Origin: Streptomyces roseochromogenus subsp. oscitans DS 12.976
Lineage (GTDB): Bacteria; Actinomycetota; Actinomycetes; Streptomycetales; Streptomycetaceae
DNA length: 31,485 nt
Assembly: GCF_000497445.1 (NCBI RefSeq)
Contig: NZ_CM002285.1
Coordinates: 469,894-501,378, forward strand
Reading direction: 5' to 3'
The position numbers and the translations under genes were made by a program. The notes beneath the pieces were generated by a model. It had not been told where the DNA came from, ran no database searches, and saw only the letters and a program-made list of their open reading frames with translations. Shown piece by piece: positions 24,588-31,485 of the stretch (position 1 is its first letter; every line of letters begins with the position of its first letter).

Positions 24588-24632
24588 AGTCTCACCCGCA
24601 CGAAGACGGCCGACCACCCCTATCCGCCCCGA
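24588..24632 (-). promoter_or_regulatory. Possible degenerate copy of the cluster promoter before the thioesterase
   Basis: Minus strand: TCGGGG (24632-24627), then TAGGGG (24622-24617) at 10-bp period, exactly 23 bp, then GAGACT (24593-24588), which keeps the A at position 2 and T at position 6 of a -10 box. The first repeat and the -10 are weak, and the region is full of G-runs, so chance is a real alternative. Confidence 0.35.
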
Positions 24633-24667
24633 CTCCGCCCCCCTCCGCCCCAAAGACAGGGTTCGGC

Positions 24668-25312
24668 TCAGGCGTTGAGGTAGGCGAGCACGGCGAGCAC
24701 CCGGCGGTTGCTGTCGCTCGACGGCGGCAGCATCAGCTTGGTGAAGATGTTGGAGATGTGCTTCGCGGCCGCGCCCTCGGTGACGGTGAGCCGCTGGGCG
24801 ATCGCCGTGTTCGAGCAACCCTCGGCCATCAGCTCCAGCACCTCGCGTTCCCGCCCGGTGAGCGCGGCCAGCGGCTCGTCCCGCGAGTGGCTGGTCATCA
24901 ACTGGGCGACCACGGCGGGGTCCATGGCCGTACCGCCGGCGGCGACCCGTCGTACGGCGTCGATGAACTGTTCGTCGTCCAGCACGCTGTCCTTCAGCAG
25001 GTAGCCGATGCCGCCGGTGCCGTCGGCCAGCAGCTCGCGGGCGTACATCTGCTCGACGTGCTGGGAGAGGACGAGGATCGGCAGGCCGGGCTGCTCCCGG
25101 CGGGCACGCAGGGCGGCCTGCAGGCCCTCGGTGGTGAAGGTGGGCGGCAGCCGTACGTCGACGATGGCCACGTCGGGCCGGTGCTCGGCCATCGCCGCGG
25201 CGAGGTCCGTGCCGTTGTCGACGGCCGCGACCACCTCGAACTCGTACGCCTCCAGCAGTTGGATGATCCCCTGCCTCAGGAGGAAGAGGTCTTCGGCGAG
25301 GACAACGCGCAC
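24668..25312 (-). CDS. NarL/FixJ-type response regulator
   Basis: Two-component response regulator of 214 residues. The receiver domain (1-120) has acidic residues Glu7 and Asp8, the phosphorylation site Asp52 in VDVRLPP and the conserved Lys in YLLKDS. The LuxR-type helix-turn-helix (about 145-205) begins LTGREREVLELMAEG. It starts at GTG 25312 inside the end of the kinase gene (37-nt overlap), so the pair is co-translated. It probably controls the adjacent ABC transporter operon in response to the sensor kinase. It is a two-component regulator, not a large LAL-type pathway activator. Confidence 0.93.
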   Translation of the reverse strand: MRVVLAEDLFLLRQGIIQLLEAYEFEVVAAVDNGTDLAAAMAEHRPDVAIVDVRLPPTFTTEGLQAALRARREQPGLPILVLSQHVEQMYARELLADGTGGIGYLLKDSVLDDEQFIDAVRRVAAGGTAMDPAVVAQLMTSHSRDEPLAALTGREREVLELMAEGCSNTAIAQRLTVTEGAAAKHISNIFTKLMLPPSSDSNRRVLAVLAYLNA

Positions 25313-26574
25313 AGCAGCTCCATCTTCATCACGGTCGGTCCGCCCGGGGGGCTGTCGATCTCCAGAACCCCGTCAAAGGATGCCAGCCGCCGTCGGATGC
25401 CCTCCAGGCCGCTCCCGGCCGAGGTGTCGGCGCCGCCGTGGCCGTCGTCGGTGACGCGGGCGTGCAGGGTGCCCTCCTCGTACCAGGCGAGGATCTCCAC
25501 GCGCTGGGCCTCGGCGTGTTTGAGGGCGTTGGTCAGCAGCTCCGACACCGCGAAGTAGACGGCGGACTCGACCGGGTCGGGCGGCCTGCCGGGCAGGTCC
25601 GCCACCACCGTGACGTGCAAGGGGCTGGCCAGGCCCAGGGCGCGCAGGGCGTCGGCCAGGCCCCGTTCGGCGAGGACCGGCGGGTGGATGCCGCGGACCA
25701 GGTCGCGCAGTTCGCTCAGGGCCTGCACGGAGGAGGTGCGGGCCTGCCGCAGCAGCCGCCGCGCCTCCTCGGGGTCCTGGGTCATCTTCCGGTCGACGGC
25801 GCCGAGTTGGAGGCCGAGGCTGACCAGCCGGGCCTGCGCCCCGTCGTGCAGGTCGCGTTCGATACGCCGCAGTTCGGCGGCCTGGATGTCGAGGGCGCCG
25901 GAGCGGGTCTCCGACAGGTGCTGCACCCGGGAGGCCAGCTGGGACTGCCGGGTCGGGCCGAGCAGGAACCGGACGAAGCAGGCGTACCCCTTGAGCACCA
26001 GCGGGCCGAGGAACACCCAGCCGGTGAGCACGACGAGCGCCAGCAGTCCCGCGGCGAACGCGGCCGGCCAGCTGTCGACCGTGACGAAGGCGTACCAGCG
26101 GCCCTGTCCGCCGTCCGCGATGGGCTGCCACAGACCGCAGGCCAGGAACAGTCCCTCCCCCGCGTAGTAAAGCAGCCCGGCCGGCACGAAACCGGCCAGG
26201 CCGACGACGCAGTTGAGCAGCAGCCACAGCAGATCCCGCCAGGTCGCGGGGTCGGTCAGGATCCACTTGCAGCGGCGCATCCAGCCGACGATGTCCTTCT
26301 CGATCTCCTCCGGCTCGGGCCGGTAGGGCCGCTCCACCGGGATGCCGGAGTGCGCGGCCGCACGCCGGTTGAGGTTGGCCAGCCAGCGCACCGCGCGCGT
26401 GCAGTAGGGCAGCGCGAGGAAACCGATGCCGATCACGGCGATGATGATGAAGTAGGCGGTGGTGACGAAGAGGACGATCGACAGCAGGGCTCCGGCGGCG
26501 ATCGCCACACCGACCAGGGTGTCCAGGGCGGCGCGGCCCAGCAGGCCGCGCCACGTGACCGGCACAGTCTTCAT
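25276..26574 (-). CDS. Sensor histidine kinase (HisKA_3 family)
   Basis: Membrane sensor kinase of 432 residues. Hydrophobic segments lie near 15-55 (VGVAIAAGALLSIVLFVTTA onward), 120-145 and 175-205, forming a membrane sensor region like those of actinobacterial kinases beside ABC exporters. The dimerisation helix has the phospho-acceptor His243 in ERDLHDGAQARL. The ATPase domain shows SELLTNALKHA, DDGHGGAD and SGLEGIRRRL. I chose ATG 26574; ATG 26607 in the same frame is possible. It overlaps the response regulator gene, and it follows the permease gene by 86 bp. The partner arrangement suggests sensing of membrane stress or of the cluster's own product. Confidence 0.92.
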   Translation of the reverse strand: MKTVPVTWRGLLGRAALDTLVGVAIAAGALLSIVLFVTTAYFIIIAVIGIGFLALPYCTRAVRWLANLNRRAAAHSGIPVERPYRPEPEEIEKDIVGWMRRCKWILTDPATWRDLLWLLLNCVVGLAGFVPAGLLYYAGEGLFLACGLWQPIADGGQGRWYAFVTVDSWPAAFAAGLLALVVLTGWVFLGPLVLKGYACFVRFLLGPTRQSQLASRVQHLSETRSGALDIQAAELRRIERDLHDGAQARLVSLGLQLGAVDRKMTQDPEEARRLLRQARTSSVQALSELRDLVRGIHPPVLAERGLADALRALGLASPLHVTVVADLPGRPPDPVESAVYFAVSELLTNALKHAEAQRVEILAWYEEGTLHARVTDDGHGGADTSAGSGLEGIRRRLASFDGVLEIDSPPGGPTVMKMELLCALSSPKTSSS

Positions 26575-26660
26575 GCCTTCATGTTCCCATCCCGCGGCAC
26601 CGGTCATGGCGGGGCCGCCCCCGCCCGGGGGGAGCGGGGACGGCCCGGTCAGGGGGTGGC

Positions 26661-29171
26661 TCACGCGGCCTTCACCGTGTCCACGGCGGGACTGCGCATA
26701 CCGCGCCAGGAGGGCATCAGCGTGGCGCCGAACACCAGCAGCAGCGACCCGCCGACGATCGCCAGGTAGATGCCGATGGATCCGGAGGGCAGATACGAGT
26801 CGCTCTTGACGAGGCTGTAGGGGACGATCGTCGTCGCCGAGGCGATGGTGCCGAGGACGGTGGCGATGACGCCGATCAGCACACCCTCGACGGTCAGCAT
26901 GGCGATCACCTGGGCGCGGGTGGCGCCGGTGAGCCGCTGGAGGCCGAACTCCGCGCTCCGTTTCCGGGTGACCGACACCAGGGTGTTGACCACGGTGATG
27001 GCGGCGTACCCCACGATCATGGCGACGATCGTGTAGTTGGCGGACACCAGGATCTGCTGGATCTGGTTGTTCCGGCCGGCCAGCGAGGAGCTGACGTCCA
27101 GTTCGGTGCCGGGCACCCGGGCGGCCAGCGCGGCGAGTCGGTCGTGGGCCTCGGCACCGCTGCCGGGCGCGGTGCGGACCAGGATCTGGTGCGGCAGTCC
27201 GTCGCCGGTGTGCGGGGCGAGGGCGGCGGCGGGCAGCGTCAGGTACTGCTGCTTGGGGTTGTCGGTGTAGAGGGCCACGACGGTGGGGTGTACGGCGGTG
27301 CCGTCGCCGAGGTGCATCGGCAGCCGGTCGCCGACCTTGACGCCGTACTCGCGGGCCTTCTTGTCGGACAGGGCCACGGTGTCGCCCCGCAGGTCGGTGA
27401 GCGATCCGGCTACGACGGGCAGGTCGAGGCTCTGGCGCACGCCCTCGGCGGAGACTCCGCGCAGGTCGGCGTCGGCCAGGCCGCCCGGCCGGTCCACGAA
27501 GCCGCGGCTGATGACGAGTTCGGAGGCCGCGGCCACTCCGGGAGTGGCGCGTACCTTCTCGACGACGCCGGGGGCGAACCCGCCCGTCGTGGAGTCGAGG
27601 ACGTAGTCGGCGAGGATGTTCTTGTCGTAGGAGGTCCGGGAGACGTGGTCCTCGGTGGACTGCATGTACAGGGTGCCGGTGGCGATGCCGATGAGCAGGA
27701 CGATCGGTGCGACGGCGCCCGCCATGCGGACGCTGGCGGTGGCGGCGTTGCGCAGCGCGAGCTGCCCGGAGAGTCCGGAGAAGGCGCGCACCGGGAGCCG
27801 TAGCAGCGCCACCATGACCCTGGTGATGCCGGGGGCGAGCAGGGCGAGGCCGATGCAGAACAGCACGGAGGCGGGTCCCGCGGTGCTGGCGAGGGTGGGG
27901 CCGTCGTCCATCACGGTGGCGGTGGCGATCGCCAGGCCGATGCCGTTGGCGAGGAAGAACAGCGCCAGCAGCAGCCGGGGCACGCTGAACCAGCGGGTGC
28001 CGGCAGTGGCTTCGGCCAGCGCGGCCACCGGTTCGGTGCGGGCGGCCTTGCGTCCGGCGAAGCGGGTGGCTCCCGCCGCGGCGAGGACGGTGACGATCGC
28101 TCCGACGGCCATCGGGATCCAGCCGGCGTGGTAGACGATCTCCGACGACACCACGCCGCTGGAGGTCAGCACCCCGAACAGCAGCCGGCCGATGGCCCAT
28201 CCGGGCAGCAGGGCGAGCAGCACGGAGCCCACCGACAGCACGGCCGTCTCGCTGAGGATCATGCGGCGCAGCTGCTTGGGGGTGGAGCCGACGGCGCGCA
28301 GCAGGGCCATCTCGCGGGCACGCTGCTGGAGGGAGAGGCCGAGCGTGGACGCGACGCCGAACATGACGATCAGCACGACCGAGGAGCCGAAGACCGCGGC
28401 GAGGATGACGACGGTGCGCTTGCTGGGGAGGGTGCCGGGCAGTTCGGCGAGCCCCCGGTGTTCGCCGGAGAGCACCTCGGCGCGGTCGCCGACCGCCGAG
28501 CGGACCGCGTCCGCGACGGCGGCGTCGCTCTTGCCGGGCGCGGGCAGGACGGCGATGGAGTCGATCCGGCCGCCGGCGAGGGTGCGTGCCTCGTCGTCCG
28601 TGAAGAACACGGCGGCGTGCGGGTTGTGGCCGCCGTGCTGCTCGGCGATGCCGCTGACCCGGAACCGCCGGGTGGTGCCCTGGACGACGATGTCGACCGT
28701 GGACCCGGGACGGGCGCCGGCGCGCTCCGCCAGTCCCGAGTCGAGGACGACCTCGCCGCCGGCGGCGGGGGATCCACCGACGGCGAGGGTATAGGGGGTG
28801 AGCCGGGCGCCGGCCCAGCCGTGGCCGTACGAGTCGGACTTGCCGGTCAGCGGCTTGCCGTCCTTGAGGACGGTGGCCGGGACCGACACGTCGCCGACGG
28901 CCGTGCGCACGCCGTCGGCCTTGGCCACCGTGCCGACCAGTGCGGGGTCGATGCGGTGACGTTCGGTCAGGGCGGTGGAGTCGTAGGTCTGGTCACCGGT
29001 GACGACGACCGGGGCGCCGGCGAGGCGCTGCGGGTCGGCCGCCATGCGGATGCCCGTCTCCATCAGGCCGCCGCAGCCGATGACGATGGCGGCGCCGAGG
29101 AACATGGCGAGGAAGGTCGCGACGAAGCTCGTCTTGCGGAACTTCAGGGTGCGCAGTGCGAGTTGCCACAT
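26661..29171 (-). CDS. ABC transporter permease, FtsX/MacB-like, two FtsX domains
   Basis: Membrane protein of 836 residues. It has an N-terminal membrane segment (KTSFVATFLAMFLGAAIVIGC), a large extracytoplasmic domain, then three helices of a first FtsX unit with QQRAREMALLRAVGSTPKQLRRM. A linker with further helices follows, then a second extracytoplasmic domain and a second FtsX unit with RKRSAEFGLQRLTGATRAQV. This is the usual layout of actinobacterial MacB-like exporters. ATG 29171 shares a base with the ATPase TGA (TGATG), so the two subunits are coupled. Its likely job is export or removal of a hydrophobic compound from the membrane; self-resistance to the macrolactam is a reasonable inference. 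Confidence 0.94.
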   Translation of the reverse strand: MWQLALRTLKFRKTSFVATFLAMFLGAAIVIGCGGLMETGIRMAADPQRLAGAPVVVTGDQTYDSTALTERHRIDPALVGTVAKADGVRTAVGDVSVPATVLKDGKPLTGKSDSYGHGWAGARLTPYTLAVGGSPAAGGEVVLDSGLAERAGARPGSTVDIVVQGTTRRFRVSGIAEQHGGHNPHAAVFFTDDEARTLAGGRIDSIAVLPAPGKSDAAVADAVRSAVGDRAEVLSGEHRGLAELPGTLPSKRTVVILAAVFGSSVVLIVMFGVASTLGLSLQQRAREMALLRAVGSTPKQLRRMILSETAVLSVGSVLLALLPGWAIGRLLFGVLTSSGVVSSEIVYHAGWIPMAVGAIVTVLAAAGATRFAGRKAARTEPVAALAEATAGTRWFSVPRLLLALFFLANGIGLAIATATVMDDGPTLASTAGPASVLFCIGLALLAPGITRVMVALLRLPVRAFSGLSGQLALRNAATASVRMAGAVAPIVLLIGIATGTLYMQSTEDHVSRTSYDKNILADYVLDSTTGGFAPGVVEKVRATPGVAAASELVISRGFVDRPGGLADADLRGVSAEGVRQSLDLPVVAGSLTDLRGDTVALSDKKAREYGVKVGDRLPMHLGDGTAVHPTVVALYTDNPKQQYLTLPAAALAPHTGDGLPHQILVRTAPGSGAEAHDRLAALAARVPGTELDVSSSLAGRNNQIQQILVSANYTIVAMIVGYAAITVVNTLVSVTRKRSAEFGLQRLTGATRAQVIAMLTVEGVLIGVIATVLGTIASATTIVPYSLVKSDSYLPSGSIGIYLAIVGGSLLLVFGATLMPSWRGMRSPAVDTVKAA

Positions 29172-29974
29172 CAGTAACGCCCCCCGGAGGACAGCGGAGA
29201 GCTCTGCCGCTGGGTGTCGTCCTCCCAGGCGCCGAGCCTGGTCATCCGGGCGGCCACGGCGTCGGCGGTCGGCCGGTGCAGTTCGCCGGCGAAGGTGCCG
29301 TCGGCAAGGAAGACCACTCGGTCGGCATAGGAGGCGGCGACCGGGTCGTGGGTGACCATGACCAGCGTCTGGCGGGCGGTGTCGACGGACTCGCGCAGCA
29401 GGGCGAGCACGGACGCGGCGGTGCGGGTGTCGAGGGCGCCGGTGGGTTCGTCGGCGAAGACCACGGCGGGCCGGGTCACCAGGGCCCGGGCGATGGCGAC
29501 GCGCTGCTGCTGGCCGCCGGACAGCTGGGCCGGCAGGTGACCGAGGCGCTCGTTCAGTCCCACACGCTGTACGACGTTGCGGATCAGGCCCTTGTCGGGC
29601 CGCTGTCCGGCCAGTTGCAGCGGCAGCGTGATGTTCTGCATGACCGTCAGCGCGGGCAGCAGGTTGAAGGACTGGAAGATGAAACCGATCCGGTTGCGGC
29701 GCAGCTTGGTCAGCTGGGTGTCGTCCAGGCCGGCGAGGTCGGTGCCGCCGACGGTGACCTTGCCGGAGCTGGGCTGGACCAGCCCCGCGGCGCAGTGCAG
29801 GAAGGTGCTCTTGCCCGACCCGGACGGGCCCATCACGGCGGTGAAGGTGCCGTCGGCGAAGCTCATGGTGAGCCCGCGGAGCGCGGCCACCTGGCTGTCT
29901 CCTCGGCCATAGGTCTTCGACACGGCGTCCAGCCGTACCGCCTCCGCCCGGCGGAGGTCCTGTGAAGTGTGCAC
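29171..29974 (-). CDS. ABC transporter ATP-binding protein (MacB/LolD-like)
   Basis: ATPase subunit of 267 residues. Walker A is GPSGSGKST (49-57), the Q-loop lies in [10 protein letters not shown], the signature is [15 protein letters not shown], Walker B is [12 protein letters not shown] and the switch His is in MVTHDP. Such ATPases drive MacB-like permeases by mechanotransmission and match the permease encoded next. GTG 29974 has GGGGAG 7 nt upstream. It is the first gene of the four-gene transporter/two-component run and is divergent from the PqqD-like gene. Confidence 0.95.
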   Translation of the reverse strand: MHTSQDLRRAEAVRLDAVSKTYGRGDSQVAALRGLTMSFADGTFTAVMGPSGSGKSTFLHCAAGLVQPSSGKVTVGGTDLAGLDDTQLTKLRRNRIGFIFQSFNLLPALTVMQNITLPLQLAGQRPDKGLIRNVVQRVGLNERLGHLPAQLSGGQQQRVAIARALVTRPAVVFADEPTGALDTRTAASVLALLRESVDTARQTLVMVTHDPVAASYADRVVFLADGTFAGELHRPTADAVAARMTRLGAWEDDTQRQSSPLSSGGRY

Positions 29975-30072
29975 TGCGGGCTCCCCTATGAGATATCGCG
30001 CTTCTCACGCGGTGTCTGTGGACCAGATTAGGAACGCTGCGGCTGCGGCACATTGGCATTCTCCGGCCGGTT

Positions 30073-30096
30073 CGAGGTAGAGGTTTCTCTACCTCG
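30073..30096. promoter_or_regulatory. 24-bp perfect inverted repeat between divergent genes
   Basis: CGAGGTAGAG (30073-30082), GTTT spacer, CTCTACCTCG (30087-30096): ten perfectly paired bases each side. It lies 98 bp upstream of the ABC ATPase start. It could be an operator for a dimeric repressor or a hairpin in a leader; the lack of a following T-run and its place between divergent starts favour an operator. Confidence 0.55.
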
Positions 30097-30187
30097 GCAC
30101 GCCAGGTTTCGGCGGGTGCTCGCGAACTTCGTGCAGCGATGTCGCCACCCAGACCGAATACTTGACTCCTCTCCAAAAGGGCTGGTT

Positions 30188-30211
30188 GACACCCGTGCCT
30201 CAAGGGGTGTC
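30188..30211. promoter_or_regulatory. Second inverted repeat upstream of the PqqD-like gene
   Basis: GACACCC (30188-30194) and GGGTGTC (30205-30211) are perfect mirror arms with a 10-bp spacer, about 50 bp upstream of the PqqD-like ATG. The arm spacing (17 bp centre to centre) suits a dimeric regulator. No convincing -10 box is placed relative to it. Confidence 0.4.
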
Positions 30212-30261
30212 TGCGGGTACCTTCGAACGCGTCGGAAGAAGCACGAAAGATAGGAAGCCCC

Positions 30262-30516
30262 ATGGCCACCAGGCCTGACCACGATCTGACCGCGCAGGTC
30301 CGGCCCGACGGATATCTGGAGCTGTACTCCCCGCGCACCGGCAGGCGGCACCGGTGCGGCCCACGTGGCACGACGATGTGGCTGGCGCTCCAGCGCAGCG
30401 ATTGGCAGCCGGAATTGGCCGCGGACGAAATCGCCGCGCATTTAGGGGTCGATCCGCACAGTATCCGCTGCGATATCCATGCCTGGCTGGTGCATTTCCG
30501 CGAGGCCGGCGAGTGA
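30262..30516 (+). CDS. PqqD-like small protein (RiPP-recognition fold), orphan
   Basis: Protein of 84 residues. The sequence LELYSPRTGRRHRCGPRGTTMWLALQ, followed by ADEIAAHLGVDPHSIRCDIHAWLVHFREAGE, has the shape of PqqD-family proteins: short strands, a Gly/Thr-xx-W helix start, then a winged-helix-like region with HLGVDP. PqqD-like domains normally bind precursor peptides for modifying enzymes. No precursor peptide, radical SAM enzyme, lasso cyclase or peptidase is present in the window, so its partner is unknown. AGGAAG lies 4 nt before ATG 30262. Gene and frame are secure (typical codon bias, terminator directly after); family assignment is by pattern only. Confidence 0.75.
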   Translation: MATRPDHDLTAQVRPDGYLELYSPRTGRRHRCGPRGTTMWLALQRSDWQPELAADEIAAHLGVDPHSIRCDIHAWLVHFREAGE

Positions 30517-30530
30517 AGACAGAGGGGGCG

Positions 30531-30555
30531 CAGGCAGCCTTTCGGCTGCCTGTTT
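30531..30555. terminator. Bidirectional terminator between convergent genes
   Basis: CAGGCAGCC (30531-30539), TTTC loop, GGCTGCCTG (30544-30552), then TTT. It sits between the end of the PqqD-like gene and the end of the PKS gene, so it can stop transcription from both sides. Confidence 0.8.
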
Positions 30556-31485
30556 CAGGAAGCGCCGGCGGCTTCTGTCGCCGTCAGCCACACCTCGACC
30601 GCCTCGGCGGTGGTCTCGGCGAAATCCTCCAGAATCGTGAAATGCGTGCCGGGCACGTCGACCGGTGCGTGCTCCGCGGGCCAGGTGGCCCGCCAGTCGT
30701 CCGTGCCGGTGCCGGTCGCGAAGGACTCGGTGGGCCGCACGAACAGCACCGGCGCTGTCAGGGCACCCGGCATACAGTGCTGGATCAGATCGCTGTAGCG
30801 GCTCATGGCGGCGAGGCGGGCGGTGCCGAAGCCGCCGAGGGCGGACTCGCGGTCCAGCATCCCGTCGAACATCTGCCGCCACAGGTCGTCCTTGCCGTCG
30901 TCCCCGGGCAGATAGGTGTCCAACAGCACGACGCCCGAGGCCGGTTGTCCGGCCTTCTCCATGATCTCGGCGGCCGCGTGGGCGAACTGGCCGCCGGAGG
31001 AGTAGCCGACGAGCACGTACGGCCGCTCGTCCGGGCAGGCCCGGCGGATGCCCTCGACGACCACCTCCACCACCGCGTCCACGGAACGCGGAAGTGCCTC
31101 GCCGGGACCGAAGCCGGGCACCGCCGGCACCAGGACGTCAGAGCGGCCGTGGAAGTGCCGGGCGAAACGGGCGTACTGGTGGGCGCCGCCGAGTGCCATC
31201 GGCGAGGGCAGGCAGACCAGCCGCGGCGAGGCGGCGCCGTCCCCGGTGGACAGCCGTACCGGGTCGGTGAGGTCCCCGAATTCGGCCAGGGACGAGAAGC
31301 CGGGGAGGATCTCGGCGACGGTGCGCAGCAGTTCGATGGCCGAGGCCATCCTCCCGTCGGCTGCCGCGCGCCGCACCAGCCCGCCGACCGACTCCAGGTC
31401 CGCGGCGCCGCCGGACTGGGCCGGCCGGCCGCCGCCGGCGAGGTGTTCGCGCAGGACGGCGGCGAGGGCGGCCGGGCTGGGGTGG
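30555..31485 (-). CDS. Type I PKS, C-terminal end: ACP tail and macrocyclising thioesterase (5' part missing)
   Basis: The 310 visible residues open with HPSPAALAAVLREHL, the last helix of an ACP, then a linker and an alpha/beta-hydrolase thioesterase domain. The TE shows LVCLPSPMALGGAHQYARFA, YVLVGYSSGGQFAH with nucleophile Ser, VVLLDTY with catalytic Asp, and VPGTHFTILED with catalytic His. This is the chain-release domain of the last PKS module, expected to close the macrolactam using the starter amine once the VinJ-like peptidase has uncapped it. The protein continues beyond the right edge. Its position, with the first PKS at the other end of the window, shows that PKS genes flank the starter and tailoring genes on both sides. 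Confidence 0.95.
   Translation of the reverse strand, partial: HPSPAALAAVLREHLAGGGRPAQSGGAADLESVGGLVRRAAADGRMASAIELLRTVAEILPGFSSLAEFGDLTDPVRLSTGDGAASPRLVCLPSPMALGGAHQYARFARHFHGRSDVLVPAVPGFGPGEALPRSVDAVVEVVVEGIRRACPDERPYVLVGYSSGGQFAHAAAEIMEKAGQPASGVVLLDTYLPGDDGKDDLWRQMFDGMLDRESALGGFGTARLAAMSRYSDLIQHCMPGALTAPVLFVRPTESFATGTGTDDWRATWPAEHAPVDVPGTHFTILEDFAETTAEAVEVWLTATEAAGAS

Noticed and set aside
24530..24818. Extending the SDR or thioesterase upstream to the open-frame limit
   Set aside because: The upstream readings lack family character, and ATG 23777 and ATG 24529 begin at the conserved N-termini.
30186..30191. TTGACA as a -35 box for the PqqD-like gene
   Set aside because: No TANNNT sequence lies 16-19 bp downstream; the next candidate, TACCTT at 30218, is 26 bp away.
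30436..30441. TAGGGG inside the PqqD-like gene
   Set aside because: It is within coding sequence, without a partner repeat, and the hexamer 23 bp downstream is not a credible -10 box.

Overview
The window is very GC-rich actinobacterial DNA with strong third-position codon bias (so strong that long shadow frames are open opposite real genes), almost certainly from Streptomyces. It lies inside a modular type I polyketide gene cluster. The gene set around 9.4-17.9 kb matches, in content and order, the starter-unit cassette known from the macrolactam vicenistatin (VinJ-K-L-M-N-O plus the glutamate mutase pair VinH/VinI). The product is therefore predicted to be a macrolactam primed by 3-amino-2-methylpropionate (3-aminoisobutyrate). 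I cannot name the exact compound from this window.

Layout, left to right. 1-9281 (minus): 5' part of the first polyketide synthase (PKS), with domains loading ACP, KS-AT-DH-KR-ACP, KS-AT-DH..., running off the left edge. 9374-17860 (minus): a tightly packed operon with repeated 4-bp stop/start overlaps, read from vinJ-like peptidase through VinK-like acyltransferase, VinL-like ACP, VinM-like and VinN-like ligases, VinO-like decarboxylase and both glutamate mutase subunits. 17861-19406: regulatory DNA and a gene graveyard (broken MFS transporter, P450 tail). 19407-22141 (plus): two tandem CYP105-like P450s and a 3Fe-4S ferredoxin, followed by a ruined ferredoxin reductase. 22902-24529 (minus): SDR and type II thioesterase. 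24668-29974 (minus): response regulator, histidine kinase, FtsX-type permease and ABC ATPase. 30262-30516 (plus): an orphan PqqD-like protein. 30555-31485 (minus): the ACP end and terminal thioesterase of the last PKS protein.

How it works together (known from the vicenistatin system, inferred here). Glutamate is rearranged to 3-methylaspartate, loaded on the stand-alone ACP by the VinN-like ligase and decarboxylated on the carrier. It is capped with an amino acid by the VinM-like ligase, and the dipeptide is moved by the VinK-like transferase to the loading ACP of the first PKS. The VinJ-like peptidase later removes the cap so the free amine can close the macrolactam on the terminal thioesterase. 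The P450/ferredoxin set probably oxidises the product. The ABC transporter and two-component system look like export or self-resistance.

The most striking non-coding signal is one promoter layout used three times: two TAGGGG-type direct repeats at 10-bp period, exactly 23 bp, then a TASCGT -10 box. It precedes the PKS, the starter operon and the P450 operon, and points to one cluster-wide activator encoded outside this window.
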